Under the pieces are notes generated by a model. The model saw only the letters and a list, made by a program, of their open reading frames with translations. It did not search any database and had not been told where the DNA came from. The position numbers and the translations under genes are program-made. From positions 1-22,879 of the forward strand of contig JASLMY010000052.1 in the NCBI GenBank assembly GCA_030746295.1: DNA of 22,879 bases, written 5' to 3'. The stretch comes from Alphaproteobacteria bacterium (GTDB taxonomy: Bacteria; Pseudomonadota; Alphaproteobacteria; GCA-2731375). Below are positions 7,182 to 14,042 of this stretch, piece by piece. The stretch's first letter is position 1, and every line of letters begins with the position of its first letter.

Positions 7182-8015
7182 TCAGTCATCGTAGCGCTGG
7201 CGACGCAAGGTCTGCATGTAGGCCAGGACGTCGACCTGGTCCTGGACGCTCAAGGCACGCAAGGCCACCATGCCGACGCCCGGCTGGCCGTTGCGGATCT
7301 TGTGCAGGGCTTCCCAGGGGTTGTCGGTGGCGATGGCGCCCATGTAGCTGCGGTCACCGAAGGCGGCCAAGGCGGTCTCGCTCTCGCCGACCATCGCGGT
7401 GCCGTCGAAGCCGTGACAGATGGCACAGACGGTCTGGAAGAACGAGGCGCCGCGGCGCAGGTTGCCACGGGCGCTGCCGGTGGCCCGGTCGATGTACTGG
7501 TCCATCTCGATCTGGCCCTTGCTCAAGAACAGGGCCAGCTTCCGCATGGCGCGGCGCGGTATCATCTGGGTCGTATAGCCATGGATCTCGTCGGTGAAGA
7601 GCTCGAGGATCTCCTCCGGGTCCATGCCGACCATGCGGCGCACGCCCTTGATGCCGGAGTAGTGCGAGCCTTTGCCGTAGGCCCCGTCCTCGCCCTTGTA
7701 GTCCCAGCCGTGACATTCCTTGCAGCGCCAGGTGACCCGACCCTTCTGTTTGCCAATCGAGGGGTAGGCCGGGTGAGTGCCCTCCGGAAATTCGGTATCG
7801 AGGGCGAGGGCCCAGTTGTCATAGAGCTGTCCGCCGCGGGCAACGGCCCAGATGTCGCTGTCGTGGGGCGCGGGAGCGAGCGGCGTGCTCGGCGCCTCGC
7901 GTTGTTGCGCCGCCGTCGGCACCGAGGCCGCAGCGGCAATCCACGCGGCACCGAGGAACGCTGCCGCCACTATCGCCAAGCGGCGCTGTCTCTTGCTTTG
8001 CTGCCGGCTATACAT
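7182..8015 (-). CDS. Periplasmic or membrane-anchored diheme cytochrome c, 277 aa
   Basis: Electron carrier with one copy of the diheme module repeated in this locus. A basic N-terminus and hydrophobic segment (12-36) act as signal peptide or anchor. The module starts with ARGGQLYDNW (59-68), has the first heme site C98-H102 in CKECHGWDYKG, then DGAYGKGSHYSGIKG, the second heme site C197-H201, and ends with NPWEALHKIRNGQPGVGM...DVLAYMQTL. Probable distal Met ligands include those in the second half, but I cannot assign them. A good ribosome binding site (AGGAGGT, 8 nt before ATG 8015) fixes the start. It lies between the duplicated tetraheme gene (51 bp) and the NapC-type gene (42 bp), clearly in one transcription unit. 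I know no characterised protein with this module. Confidence 0.9.
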   Translation of the reverse strand: MYSRQQSKRQRRLAIVAAAFLGAAWIAAAASVPTAAQQREAPSTPLAPAPHDSDIWAVARGGQLYDNWALALDTEFPEGTHPAYPSIGKQKGRVTWRCKECHGWDYKGEDGAYGKGSHYSGIKGVRRMVGMDPEEILELFTDEIHGYTTQMIPRRAMRKLALFLSKGQIEMDQYIDRATGSARGNLRRGASFFQTVCAICHGFDGTAMVGESETALAAFGDRSYMGAIATDNPWEALHKIRNGQPGVGMVALRALSVQDQVDVLAYMQTLRRQRYDD

Positions 8016-8066
8016 AGGGGCACCTCCTGTGCCGATTTGACCTTGGCGCCAACGATCGGGCGACCG

Positions 8067-9479
8067 TCAGCGACCCGATAGGGTCTGGATGTAGGCAAGG
8101 ATGTCGACCAGGGTCTGATCGTCCTCGAGCACACGCAAGGGTGGCATTTCGACCCCGGGGTGACCGTTCAGAAGATTGTGCAGGGCCTCCCAGGGATTGT
8201 CTCTGGCGAGGTCGCCGAGCGGCCGCCGGGTGCTGATCTTGGCGCCGTCCATACCGTGGCAACTGGCGCAGACGGTGGCGTAGAAGGCCTCGCGTCTTCG
8301 CGGATCGCCGCCCATGACCTTGCCGCTTTCCGGGTCGATGTGGCGGGTCATGTCGATCTGTCCCGAGGCAACGAAATTCGCCAGGTCCTGAAAGTCGCGC
8401 TCGTCCATCGAGGCTCGATAGTCGAGATCGCCCCGGTATCTGTGGGTGTCGTTCTCGAGGACGGCGATGATCTTGCCGGGATCGACGTCGGCCATGGCGC
8501 GGATCCCCTTAATGCCGGTCCGATGGCGGCCGCTTCCATAGGCGCCGTCTCGGCCGCGATAATCCCATCCGTGGCATTCCTTGCAGCGCCAGTTGGCCTT
8601 CGGCGCCTGGGCGTAGACCCTGCCGGCGGGATAGGAAGGATGCGATTTGGTCGGCGGGGGAAGCTTCAGCTCCTTGTACCAGTTGTCGTAGAGGCGACCA
8701 CCGCGGGCGATCGACCAAAGGGACTCGTCGCCCGGAAAGGTCTGTATGTAGGCCAATACGTCGACCAGAATCTGCATGTCTTCGAGCACGCGTAGCGGCG
8801 GCATCTCGGCATTCGGATGGCCATTCAGGATGTTGTGCAGCGTCTCCCACGGGTTTTCCGTGGCGACTTTGCCGAGGGGCGGTATGGCCCTGATCCGGAG
8901 GCCGTCGCGACCGTGGCAGTTGGCGCAGATGTTCTGATAGTAGGGCCTTCTCCGGGCTGCATCCCCCCGGGCCTTACCCGAGGCCCGATCGATGTAGCGA
9001 TCCATCTCGACCTGGCCCGAAGCGACGAAGTTGGCCAGATCCGTGAAGTCGCGCTCGTCCAACAGATCGAGCGCGACCAGAGCATGGGTTTCGTCCTTCA
9101 GGACGCTGATGACGGCCTGGCGATCGGCGCCTGCCATGCCGTCGATCCCCTTGATGCCGGTGAAATGCATGCCGCTGGCGTAGGCGCCGTCCCGGCCCTT
9201 GTAGTCCCAGCCATGGCATTCCTTGCAGCGCCAGCTCGCCGATCCCGTCTGCCGGCCGGCCTCGGGATAGGTTGGGTGCGTGCTTTCGATCGGCGGCTTC
9301 CTGATCTCCTTCAGCCAATCGTCATAAAGACGGCCGCCACGACTTATCGAGGACTGGATCTCGGTAGCGACGGCAACCCCCGGCAGCGCCGCCGCCAGCA
9401 CGGCCAGCGTGAAAGCAAAAGCGAGCGACGCGCCGGTCCGGGCGGTGATGGCGAGCTTCGGTGGTTCTGTTCCTGCCAT
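8067..9479 (-). CDS. Tetraheme cytochrome c made of two tandem diheme modules, 470 aa
   Basis: Exported electron carrier. Signal peptide about 1-38 (hydrophobic core to ALPGVAVA). Module 1 spans about 41-247 and module 2 about 253-468; each runs from xxRGGRLYDxW to LVDxLAYIQTxxG and has a CKECHGWDY site (C85-H89; C299-H303) and a CxxCHG site (C185-H189; C404-H408). The halves are strikingly similar, for example DERDFxDLANFVASGQ in both and NGHPxxEMPPLRVLED in both, so the gene arose by internal duplication. The start is ATG 9479, with an AGGAAGGTGAG site; the frame continues to 9566 but those residues precede the signal peptide and overlap the NrfD gene. It follows the NrfD gene by 55 bp. The modules are homologous to the two neighbouring diheme cytochromes. 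Confidence 0.92.
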   Translation of the reverse strand: MAGTEPPKLAITARTGASLAFAFTLAVLAAALPGVAVATEIQSSISRGGRLYDDWLKEIRKPPIESTHPTYPEAGRQTGSASWRCKECHGWDYKGRDGAYASGMHFTGIKGIDGMAGADRQAVISVLKDETHALVALDLLDERDFTDLANFVASGQVEMDRYIDRASGKARGDAARRRPYYQNICANCHGRDGLRIRAIPPLGKVATENPWETLHNILNGHPNAEMPPLRVLEDMQILVDVLAYIQTFPGDESLWSIARGGRLYDNWYKELKLPPPTKSHPSYPAGRVYAQAPKANWRCKECHGWDYRGRDGAYGSGRHRTGIKGIRAMADVDPGKIIAVLENDTHRYRGDLDYRASMDERDFQDLANFVASGQIDMTRHIDPESGKVMGGDPRRREAFYATVCASCHGMDGAKISTRRPLGDLARDNPWEALHNLLNGHPGVEMPPLRVLEDDQTLVDILAYIQTLSGR

Positions 9480-9534
9480 GGCACTCACCTTCCTCGTGCG
9501 CCATCCGGCGATTGGTTGTTTCCCGGTCGATCGT

Positions 9535-10731
9535 TCATCCGTGCTGGCTGGACTCGTCCCCCGCAACGCCGCCCTCTTCTAAGATCGGGAGGAAACGGCT
9601 GATCAAGTAGTAGAGAACAAAGGGAGCGGCAAAAATCAGCGCCACGGTCAGAACCCCCTCACGGGCGAAGAACTCCCAGTGAAAATCGACGAAGCCACGC
9701 TCCGACTTCGAGATCAGCTGGCCGCCGATGACCACGTTGAAGCGCATGAAGAGGACCTGCAGGACCAACAGCAGGCAGCCGAGATTGGCGAGGTAGAGGA
9801 GCGCCCGTCCGTCGATGCGCGAGAGCACCAGGTATCCCAGCAGGACGAGTGGTATCACCGAGAGCACCAGCACCTGGCCGATGACGAAGCTTTCGAAGAG
9901 CGGCCCGCCCAGCAGCGGCCCGACGATCGACCAGTGCCAGCCACGTTCGTAGATCACCGTCGCCAGCTCCAGCATCTCCAGCGTGAAGGCCAGGATGAAG
10001 GCGGTCCAGAGATAGGCCGTGAACTTCTTGATCATGGGGTAGTCGTATTCGGCCTGATTGCGCCACCTGATGAAGCTGTACATCAGCAGCAGCATGGCCA
10101 TGCCGCTGACCATGGCGGAGACCAGGAAGATGATCGGCTGCAGCGGCGTCGCCCACCAGGCGATCGCCTTGACCGAGCCGAAGATGAAGCCGACATAGCC
10201 GTGCAACAAGCAGGCCCACGGCAGGCCGATGCCGGCCAGAATCGTTCTGCACTTGCGGTCGATCTCGGCCGAGTCGGGGTGATAGACGCGGACCCCCAGC
10301 GTCAGCGCCCGCCAGACCAGGCCCATCAGCCCTGAGACCTCGTTCGCCTGGCGGATGAAGTAGGGTCGGTAGATGAACCAGATCTCCAGTGCCAGCAGCA
10401 CCATGTAGCCGCCCCAGACGTAGCCGAAGATGCTCATCGCCGAGGTCAGGTGTGGCGTGACGTAGATCTCGTAGGCGCGCTGCGGCTGACCCAGGTGGAA
10501 GAGCAGCGGCATGCCGGCGAAGAGTCCGAAGCAGAGCGCCGCGATCAGGGCGAAGTTGCCGACCGGCTTGAACTCCTTGACGCCGAAGAGGTGGTAGAGC
10601 GAGGAGAGCACGAAGGCTCCAGCCATGAGGCCGGTGATGTAGGGGTAGATGACGATCGGCAGGCCCCATCAGACCTCGGCGTTATTTGGGAGGATGTAGT
10701 TGACGAGCGCGTCGCCCGGGAGGTCGGCCAT
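9535..10731 (-). CDS. NrfD/PsrC-family membrane quinone-binding subunit, 398 aa, interrupted by in-frame TGA at codon 21
   Basis: Integral membrane subunit of NrfD/PsrC/DsrP type, which exchanges electrons between quinone and the adjacent iron-sulfur protein. About nine hydrophobic helices are seen. The natural start is ATG 10731: its A overlaps the stop of the upstream ferredoxin gene (TGATG), and codons 1-20 plus those after the stop continue one protein (MADLPGDALVNY, then WGLPIVIYPYITGL leading into helix 1). Codon 21 is TGA where Trp (TGG) would fit the family. The next in-frame ATG (10626) would remove the N-terminus and most of helix 1, so an annotated protein from 10626 is probably artificial. 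The rest of the frame is intact, arguing for a very recent mutation, a sequence error, or read-through. Confidence 0.82.
10669..10671 (-). other. In-frame TGA in the NrfD-type gene, Trp expected
   Basis: The minus-strand codon series is GCC GAG GTC TGA TGG GGC, so a single G-to-A change from TGG would create it. TGA is used as the normal stop by many genes in this window (lyase, ferredoxin, tetraheme, NapC type, large hydroxylase subunit), so general reassignment of TGA to Trp is excluded. Confidence 0.85.
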
Positions 10732-11510
10732 CACACCACCTCCTTCCTGAGGCCAACGTAGAAGCAGACCGGATCGGTATGCATCGCCGGCTTCAGGACC
10801 AGCCACTTGTTCTCCTCGAAGATCTGCGTGACCTCGTTCTCGGGGTCGTTCAGATCGCCGAACATGCGAGTCCGGGTCGGACAGACGGTGACGCAGGCCG
10901 GCAGCTTGCCGGCTTTAACCCGGTGATAGCACCAGGTGCACTTGTCGGCCTTGTGGACCTCGGGGTTGATGAAACGGGCGCCGTAGGGGCAGGCCTGGAC
11001 ACAATAGCCGCAGCCGATGCAGTGCTCATGGTCGACGAGGACGAAGCCCTCGGGCGTGCGGAAGGTGGCACCGACGGGACAAACCTGGACGCAGGGCGGG
11101 TCGGCGCAGTGGTTGCACATCTTGGGCACGGTGAAGGCGTCGGCCGCCTTCTCGCGGATCTCGGCGTTCAGGGACTCGAAGCCGGCCAGAGCGCCATCCG
11201 GTGATTCGACGTAGACGCCATCGCGGGTCAGCACGTAGCGCTCGATCCAGGTGCGAAAGACTCCGCTCGGCACGTTGTTCTCGCGCTTGCAGGCGCGCAC
11301 GCAGTTGCCGCAGCCGATGCAGTTGTCGATGTTGATGACGTAGGCATAGTTGTGCTCGGCCCCGCCCGTCGGGGCTCGACCGAAAGCCCCCAGGCCATAG
11401 ACCATCAACACCGTCGCCGAGACGGTGCCGGCCAAGACGTGCTTCAGGAACTCGCGGCGCGAATCCGCCTCGGCTCCCGTCATTTCATCGAGTTTGCGCG
11501 CGTCTGTCAT
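10731..11510 (-). CDS. Tat-exported 4Fe-4S ferredoxin subunit (NrfC/DsrO type), 259 aa
   Basis: Periplasmic electron-transfer subunit partnering an NrfD-type membrane protein. The N-terminus carries a perfect twin-arginine motif, SRREFLK (18-24), before a hydrophobic stretch (26-44). Sixteen cysteines form four [4Fe-4S] sites in the usual order: C64/67/70/74, C132/135/140/144, C164/167/170/174 and C191/194/206/210. The last site has the wide spacing usual in the NrfC/PsrB/DsrO family. ATG 11510 overlaps the tetraheme gene stop by 4 nt (ATGA), and the stop TGA overlaps the NrfD start by 1 nt, so the three are translationally coupled. The frame extends upstream to 12056 but that part is a shadow of the tetraheme gene. 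No molybdopterin catalytic subunit accompanies it. Confidence 0.95.
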   Translation of the reverse strand: MTDARKLDEMTGAEADSRREFLKHVLAGTVSATVLMVYGLGAFGRAPTGGAEHNYAYVINIDNCIGCGNCVRACKRENNVPSGVFRTWIERYVLTRDGVYVESPDGALAGFESLNAEIREKAADAFTVPKMCNHCADPPCVQVCPVGATFRTPEGFVLVDHEHCIGCGYCVQACPYGARFINPEVHKADKCTWCYHRVKAGKLPACVTVCPTRTRMFGDLNDPENEVTQIFEENKWLVLKPAMHTDPVCFYVGLRKEVV

Positions 11511-12034
11511 GGCGTCGGGTCGTGGGCGTCGTGGCACTTGAAGCAAGTCGTGCCCGGCTTGAACTCGCCGGCGATGAAGCTTCTGTGCTTGTTGAATTTC
11601 TCCGCGGTTTTGAACTGTGGAAAAGAGGCCGGCTTGTTGATGAAGTTCTCGTGGCAGATCAGGCACTCGGCAGTCGACTTGTCGATCTTGGCCTCGGCCA
11701 CCTTTTTCCCCTCTCGGACATGGTCGGCGAGGGCGCCGTGACAGGCCTCGCACGACACCTGCTTGTGCTTGAGCTTCCTGACTTCCTTCGTCACGTCCTT
11801 GTGGCAGGACTTGCAGCCCGCGTTGCGCCGCGAGGGCGAAAGGCTGGTGATGCCGCCGTAGACGAGCGGCTGTTGGGCCATCTCGTCGAGCGCAGCCGCC
11901 CTGTGCCAATAGCCCATGTCGTAGTGCCAGCTGGTAGGCGACAACAACACGACCAAGCCCAGAAAGACCGCGCCGGCGACGACGATGAGGAAGCCGAGGC
12001 GATAGAGATGGGTGGTTGGCCCAGGGTCGGACAT
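11507..12034 (-). CDS. Membrane-anchored tetraheme cytochrome c, 175 aa
   Basis: Small multiheme cytochrome with an N-terminal helix (13-32) that is probably an uncleaved anchor, followed by a periplasmic domain with four CxxCH sites: C74-H78, C95-H99, C124-H128 and C164-H168. Extra histidines between the sites could give bis-His ligation. It resembles in size and position DsrJ in DsrMKJOP, which however has three hemes. The stop overlaps the ferredoxin start by 4 nt, so cytochrome, ferredoxin and NrfD are made together and probably form one complex. The ribosome binding site is weak (GGGGA). A strong GC hairpin lies just upstream (12068-12093). The electron partner is unknown; the adjacent diheme cytochrome is the obvious candidate. 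Confidence 0.92.
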   Translation of the reverse strand: MSDPGPTTHLYRLGFLIVVAGAVFLGLVVLLSPTSWHYDMGYWHRAAALDEMAQQPLVYGGITSLSPSRRNAGCKSCHKDVTKEVRKLKHKQVSCEACHGALADHVREGKKVAEAKIDKSTAECLICHENFINKPASFPQFKTAEKFNKHRSFIAGEFKPGTTCFKCHDAHDPTP

Positions 12035-12067
12035 CGAGGTGGTCCCCGAAACTCACGCGCCGACATT

Positions 12068-12093
12068 CCCCGCCCCGCGGATTCGGGGCGGGG
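12068..12093 (-). terminator. 10-bp perfect GC hairpin inside the cytochrome operon (attenuator or mRNA stabiliser)
   Basis: CCCCGCCCCG (12068-12077) and CGGGGCGGGG (12084-12093) form a perfect 10-bp stem with a 6-nt loop, 9 nt after the stop of the diheme gene and 33 nt before the tetraheme start. No U-tract follows on the minus strand, so it is unlikely to be a complete terminator. It is well placed to reduce read-through or protect the upstream message, giving more diheme carrier than membrane complex. That effect is inferred. Confidence 0.6.
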
Positions 12094-12102
12094 GGCCGAA
12101 AG

Positions 12103-12846
12103 CTACTTCAGCTTCTTGCTCGGCAAGGTCGCCACATGAGCCATGATGTCCAGGACCACCTGACGATCGAAGGCACGCAGCGCCGGCATCTTCTCGTCCG
12201 GCTGCCCGTTCAGGATCTTGTGCATGACCTCCCAGGGGTTGCCCATCTGGGCGCCCAGGCTCTTGCCCATGTCCTTGGGCTTGTCGCCCTCCATGCCGTG
12301 GCAATTCGAGCAGACCGTGTTGAAGTAGGCAGAGCCGCGGGCCGCGTCGCCGCCCTTCAGCTTCTTGCTCGCGCGGTCGATATACTTGTCGAAGTCGACC
12401 TGGCCCTTGGCGACGAAGAGGGCGACGTCCTGCAAGTCGTCGTCGTCCATTTTTGCGCCATAGCCGTGGGTCTTGTCCTTCAGGACCGCGACCACCTCGG
12501 CCGCATCGGCCCCGGCCATGCGGTTGATGCCCTTGATGCCGGTCGAGTGCTTGCCGCTGGCATAGGCCCCATCCTTGCCCTTGTAGTCCCAACCGTGACA
12601 TTCCTTGCAGCGCCAGTTTGACGCCGGTTTCTTGGCGTACTTCTTGTCGGCGGGATAAGCAGGATGCGATTTCGTCGGTTTCGGGTCGCCGATCACCTTG
12701 TACCACTTGTCGTAGAGCTGTCCGCCGCGGGCCAGGGAGGATTCCATCTCATCAGCCGATGCTGACGTCACCGAGACCGCGATTCCGCCGACGACGATGG
12801 CACCACCCAATACCGACAGCGCGAGTCTTTGCATGGTTATCAACAT
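12103..12846 (-). CDS. Periplasmic diheme cytochrome c, single-module form, 247 aa
   Basis: Exported electron carrier with the simplest form of the locus-specific diheme module. Signal peptide about 1-31 (cleavage near SASA-DEM). The module runs from ARGGQLYDKWYK (39-50), through heme site C80-H84 in CKECHGWDYKGKDGAYASGKH, to heme site C179-H183 in CSNCHGMEG, ending NPWEVMHKILNGQPDEKMPALRAF. It is lysine-rich compared with its paralogues, as in soluble carriers that dock on acidic partners. ATG 12846 has an excellent ribosome binding site (GAGGAGGT, 9 nt). It is first in the run to 6567, and a 223 bp gap precedes it, so the promoter is probably there. Its products may be made in excess because of the downstream hairpin. 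Confidence 0.92.
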   Translation of the reverse strand: MLITMQRLALSVLGGAIVVGGIAVSVTSASADEMESSLARGGQLYDKWYKVIGDPKPTKSHPAYPADKKYAKKPASNWRCKECHGWDYKGKDGAYASGKHSTGIKGINRMAGADAAEVVAVLKDKTHGYGAKMDDDDLQDVALFVAKGQVDFDKYIDRASKKLKGGDAARGSAYFNTVCSNCHGMEGDKPKDMGKSLGAQMGNPWEVMHKILNGQPDEKMPALRAFDRQVVLDIMAHVATLPSKKLK

Positions 12847-13069
12847 CGTTCGATCACCTCCTCTTGTTCTAGGCTGCTTGCAAAACCTCAGGACACGGCC
12901 GGTTTCCGAGATCGGTGTGTCGAGAGCGGGTTAGAAGCGAAGCCAAATTTCCCGTCGATGCAAAGTCAATCACAATCGGACGAGAACAGCATTGACATGG
13001 CTCCAGAGGAAATGGCGTCGCCGAGGCGCCACCGCTCGGCCGAGAGCGTCACGCGACTGCGAGGTCGGA
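12847..13069 (-). promoter_or_regulatory. Intergenic leader, probable promoter of the cytochrome operon
   Basis: A 223 bp non-coding gap precedes the diheme gene that has the best ribosome binding site in the locus. It contains a weak 6-bp hairpin (13020-13025 with 13035-13040) next to the preceding gene's stop, which may end that transcript. I could not identify a promoter or regulator site with confidence. Confidence 0.35.
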
Positions 13070-13906
13070 TCAGTTGCAGTTGGCCCCCTGCTCTATCCAG
13101 CGCATCAACAGCAGCGTGTTCGGATGATCTTGGCGCTCGCTGGGGTCGATGCCCGCCGGCATCCTATTCTCCACCAGCCGCTGAATGAGCGGGCTGTCGG
13201 CGGCCTTGCCCGGCACGACAATCCCTATCGGCGCCAATCCGGCCCGCGCCCTTCTGACCGCCTTGGCGCCGAGCATGAGCCCGTCGTAACTCGTGAGGTC
13301 CAACTCGCTAACGCTCTCCCGGTTGTTCGACATGTGACAGTTCACGCAAGAGTCCTCGATGCCAAAAGCGTTCTGCTGCGAGAACAGCGGCAGGACTTTC
13401 TGGTTGAAGTGGTTGTCGTTCTTGGCACCGTCGTCGATCCACTGCCGCACCGTTTCGATGTTCGGCGTCTCTCGGGGATGGGTGAAATGGACGCCGAACG
13501 GCATCCTGTTGTGCTGCAGGTGCCGCCACAGCAGCCCTTTTCTCGGCTGTCCCGGAACGATGATCGGTCGGGCCGGGGGTTCCATCGCCCCCTTGATGAT
13601 ACCGCCGCAAGTGGTCAGGTCGAGGCCGCGATAGCTCTTCGCCGGATCGTTCGAGCCATGACAGAGGACGCAAGCCGCGCCCTCGCCGAAGGCGTTCGGC
13701 AATCGCATCAGCGTGGCCACGTAGTCGTAGGTGATCTCGATGTTGCGCTCGATGACGAGCGTGGTGACGGCCTCGGCGTGCGGCTCTATGTCATCCTCGT
13801 CCGCTACCGCGGGCTTCACGGCGAGGCACAACGCGAGAATCCCCGACAGGAGAAGCGTGTCCCGGTTCACCACCTTCCGAAAGCCAACGCAGGTCGTCTC
13901 TCGCAT
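13070..13906 (-). CDS. Exported diheme protein with two PSCyt1-like halves, 278 aa
   Basis: Signal peptide about 1-36. Two similar halves follow, each with a CxxCH heme site (C79-H83; C187-H191), then LDLTxxxGxxxGA (95-107; 202-214), then a VPGxxxxxLLxRxxxNRMPxG stretch (117-138; 231-252) and a closing WIxxGA (156-161; 270-275). This layout resembles the cytochrome-like PSCyt1 domain common in planctomycete proteins, where the PGxxxxSxL...MP pattern supplies the distal Met ligand. ATG 13906 has AGGAGGT 6-7 nt upstream; the longer frame to 14014 lacks a signal peptide. It lies upstream of the diheme/NrfCD operon in the same direction, with 223 bp between, and is probably functionally linked. 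The substrate, if any, is unknown. Confidence 0.88.
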   Translation of the reverse strand: MRETTCVGFRKVVNRDTLLLSGILALCLAVKPAVADEDDIEPHAEAVTTLVIERNIEITYDYVATLMRLPNAFGEGAACVLCHGSNDPAKSYRGLDLTTCGGIIKGAMEPPARPIIVPGQPRKGLLWRHLQHNRMPFGVHFTHPRETPNIETVRQWIDDGAKNDNHFNQKVLPLFSQQNAFGIEDSCVNCHMSNNRESVSELDLTSYDGLMLGAKAVRRARAGLAPIGIVVPGKAADSPLIQRLVENRMPAGIDPSERQDHPNTLLLMRWIEQGANCN

Positions 13907-14042
13907 GACACACCTCCTGCCTTCGTCGTGTGGCCGGTGGCGCCGCACGAGCCACCGACCCGAGAACCGGGGCTTCTCACGGATCCCGCAAGTGTAGCAC
14001 CGCCATGGCGGCATTTCTTTGACATGGATCAGGCGAAGCGGT

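Noticed and set aside
9535..10626. NrfD-type protein starting at ATG 10626
   Set aside because: This start lies within helix 1, lacks a proper context, and the sequence upstream of the TGA continues the same protein from an ATG coupled to the ferredoxin stop.
10669..10671. Genome-wide reassignment of TGA to tryptophan
   Set aside because: Many intact genes in the window end in TGA at the length expected for their families.
13020..13044. GC palindromes downstream of the double PSCyt1-like gene as a terminator
   Set aside because: The stem is only 6 bp and no T-tract follows; such symmetry is frequent by chance in this GC-rich sequence.
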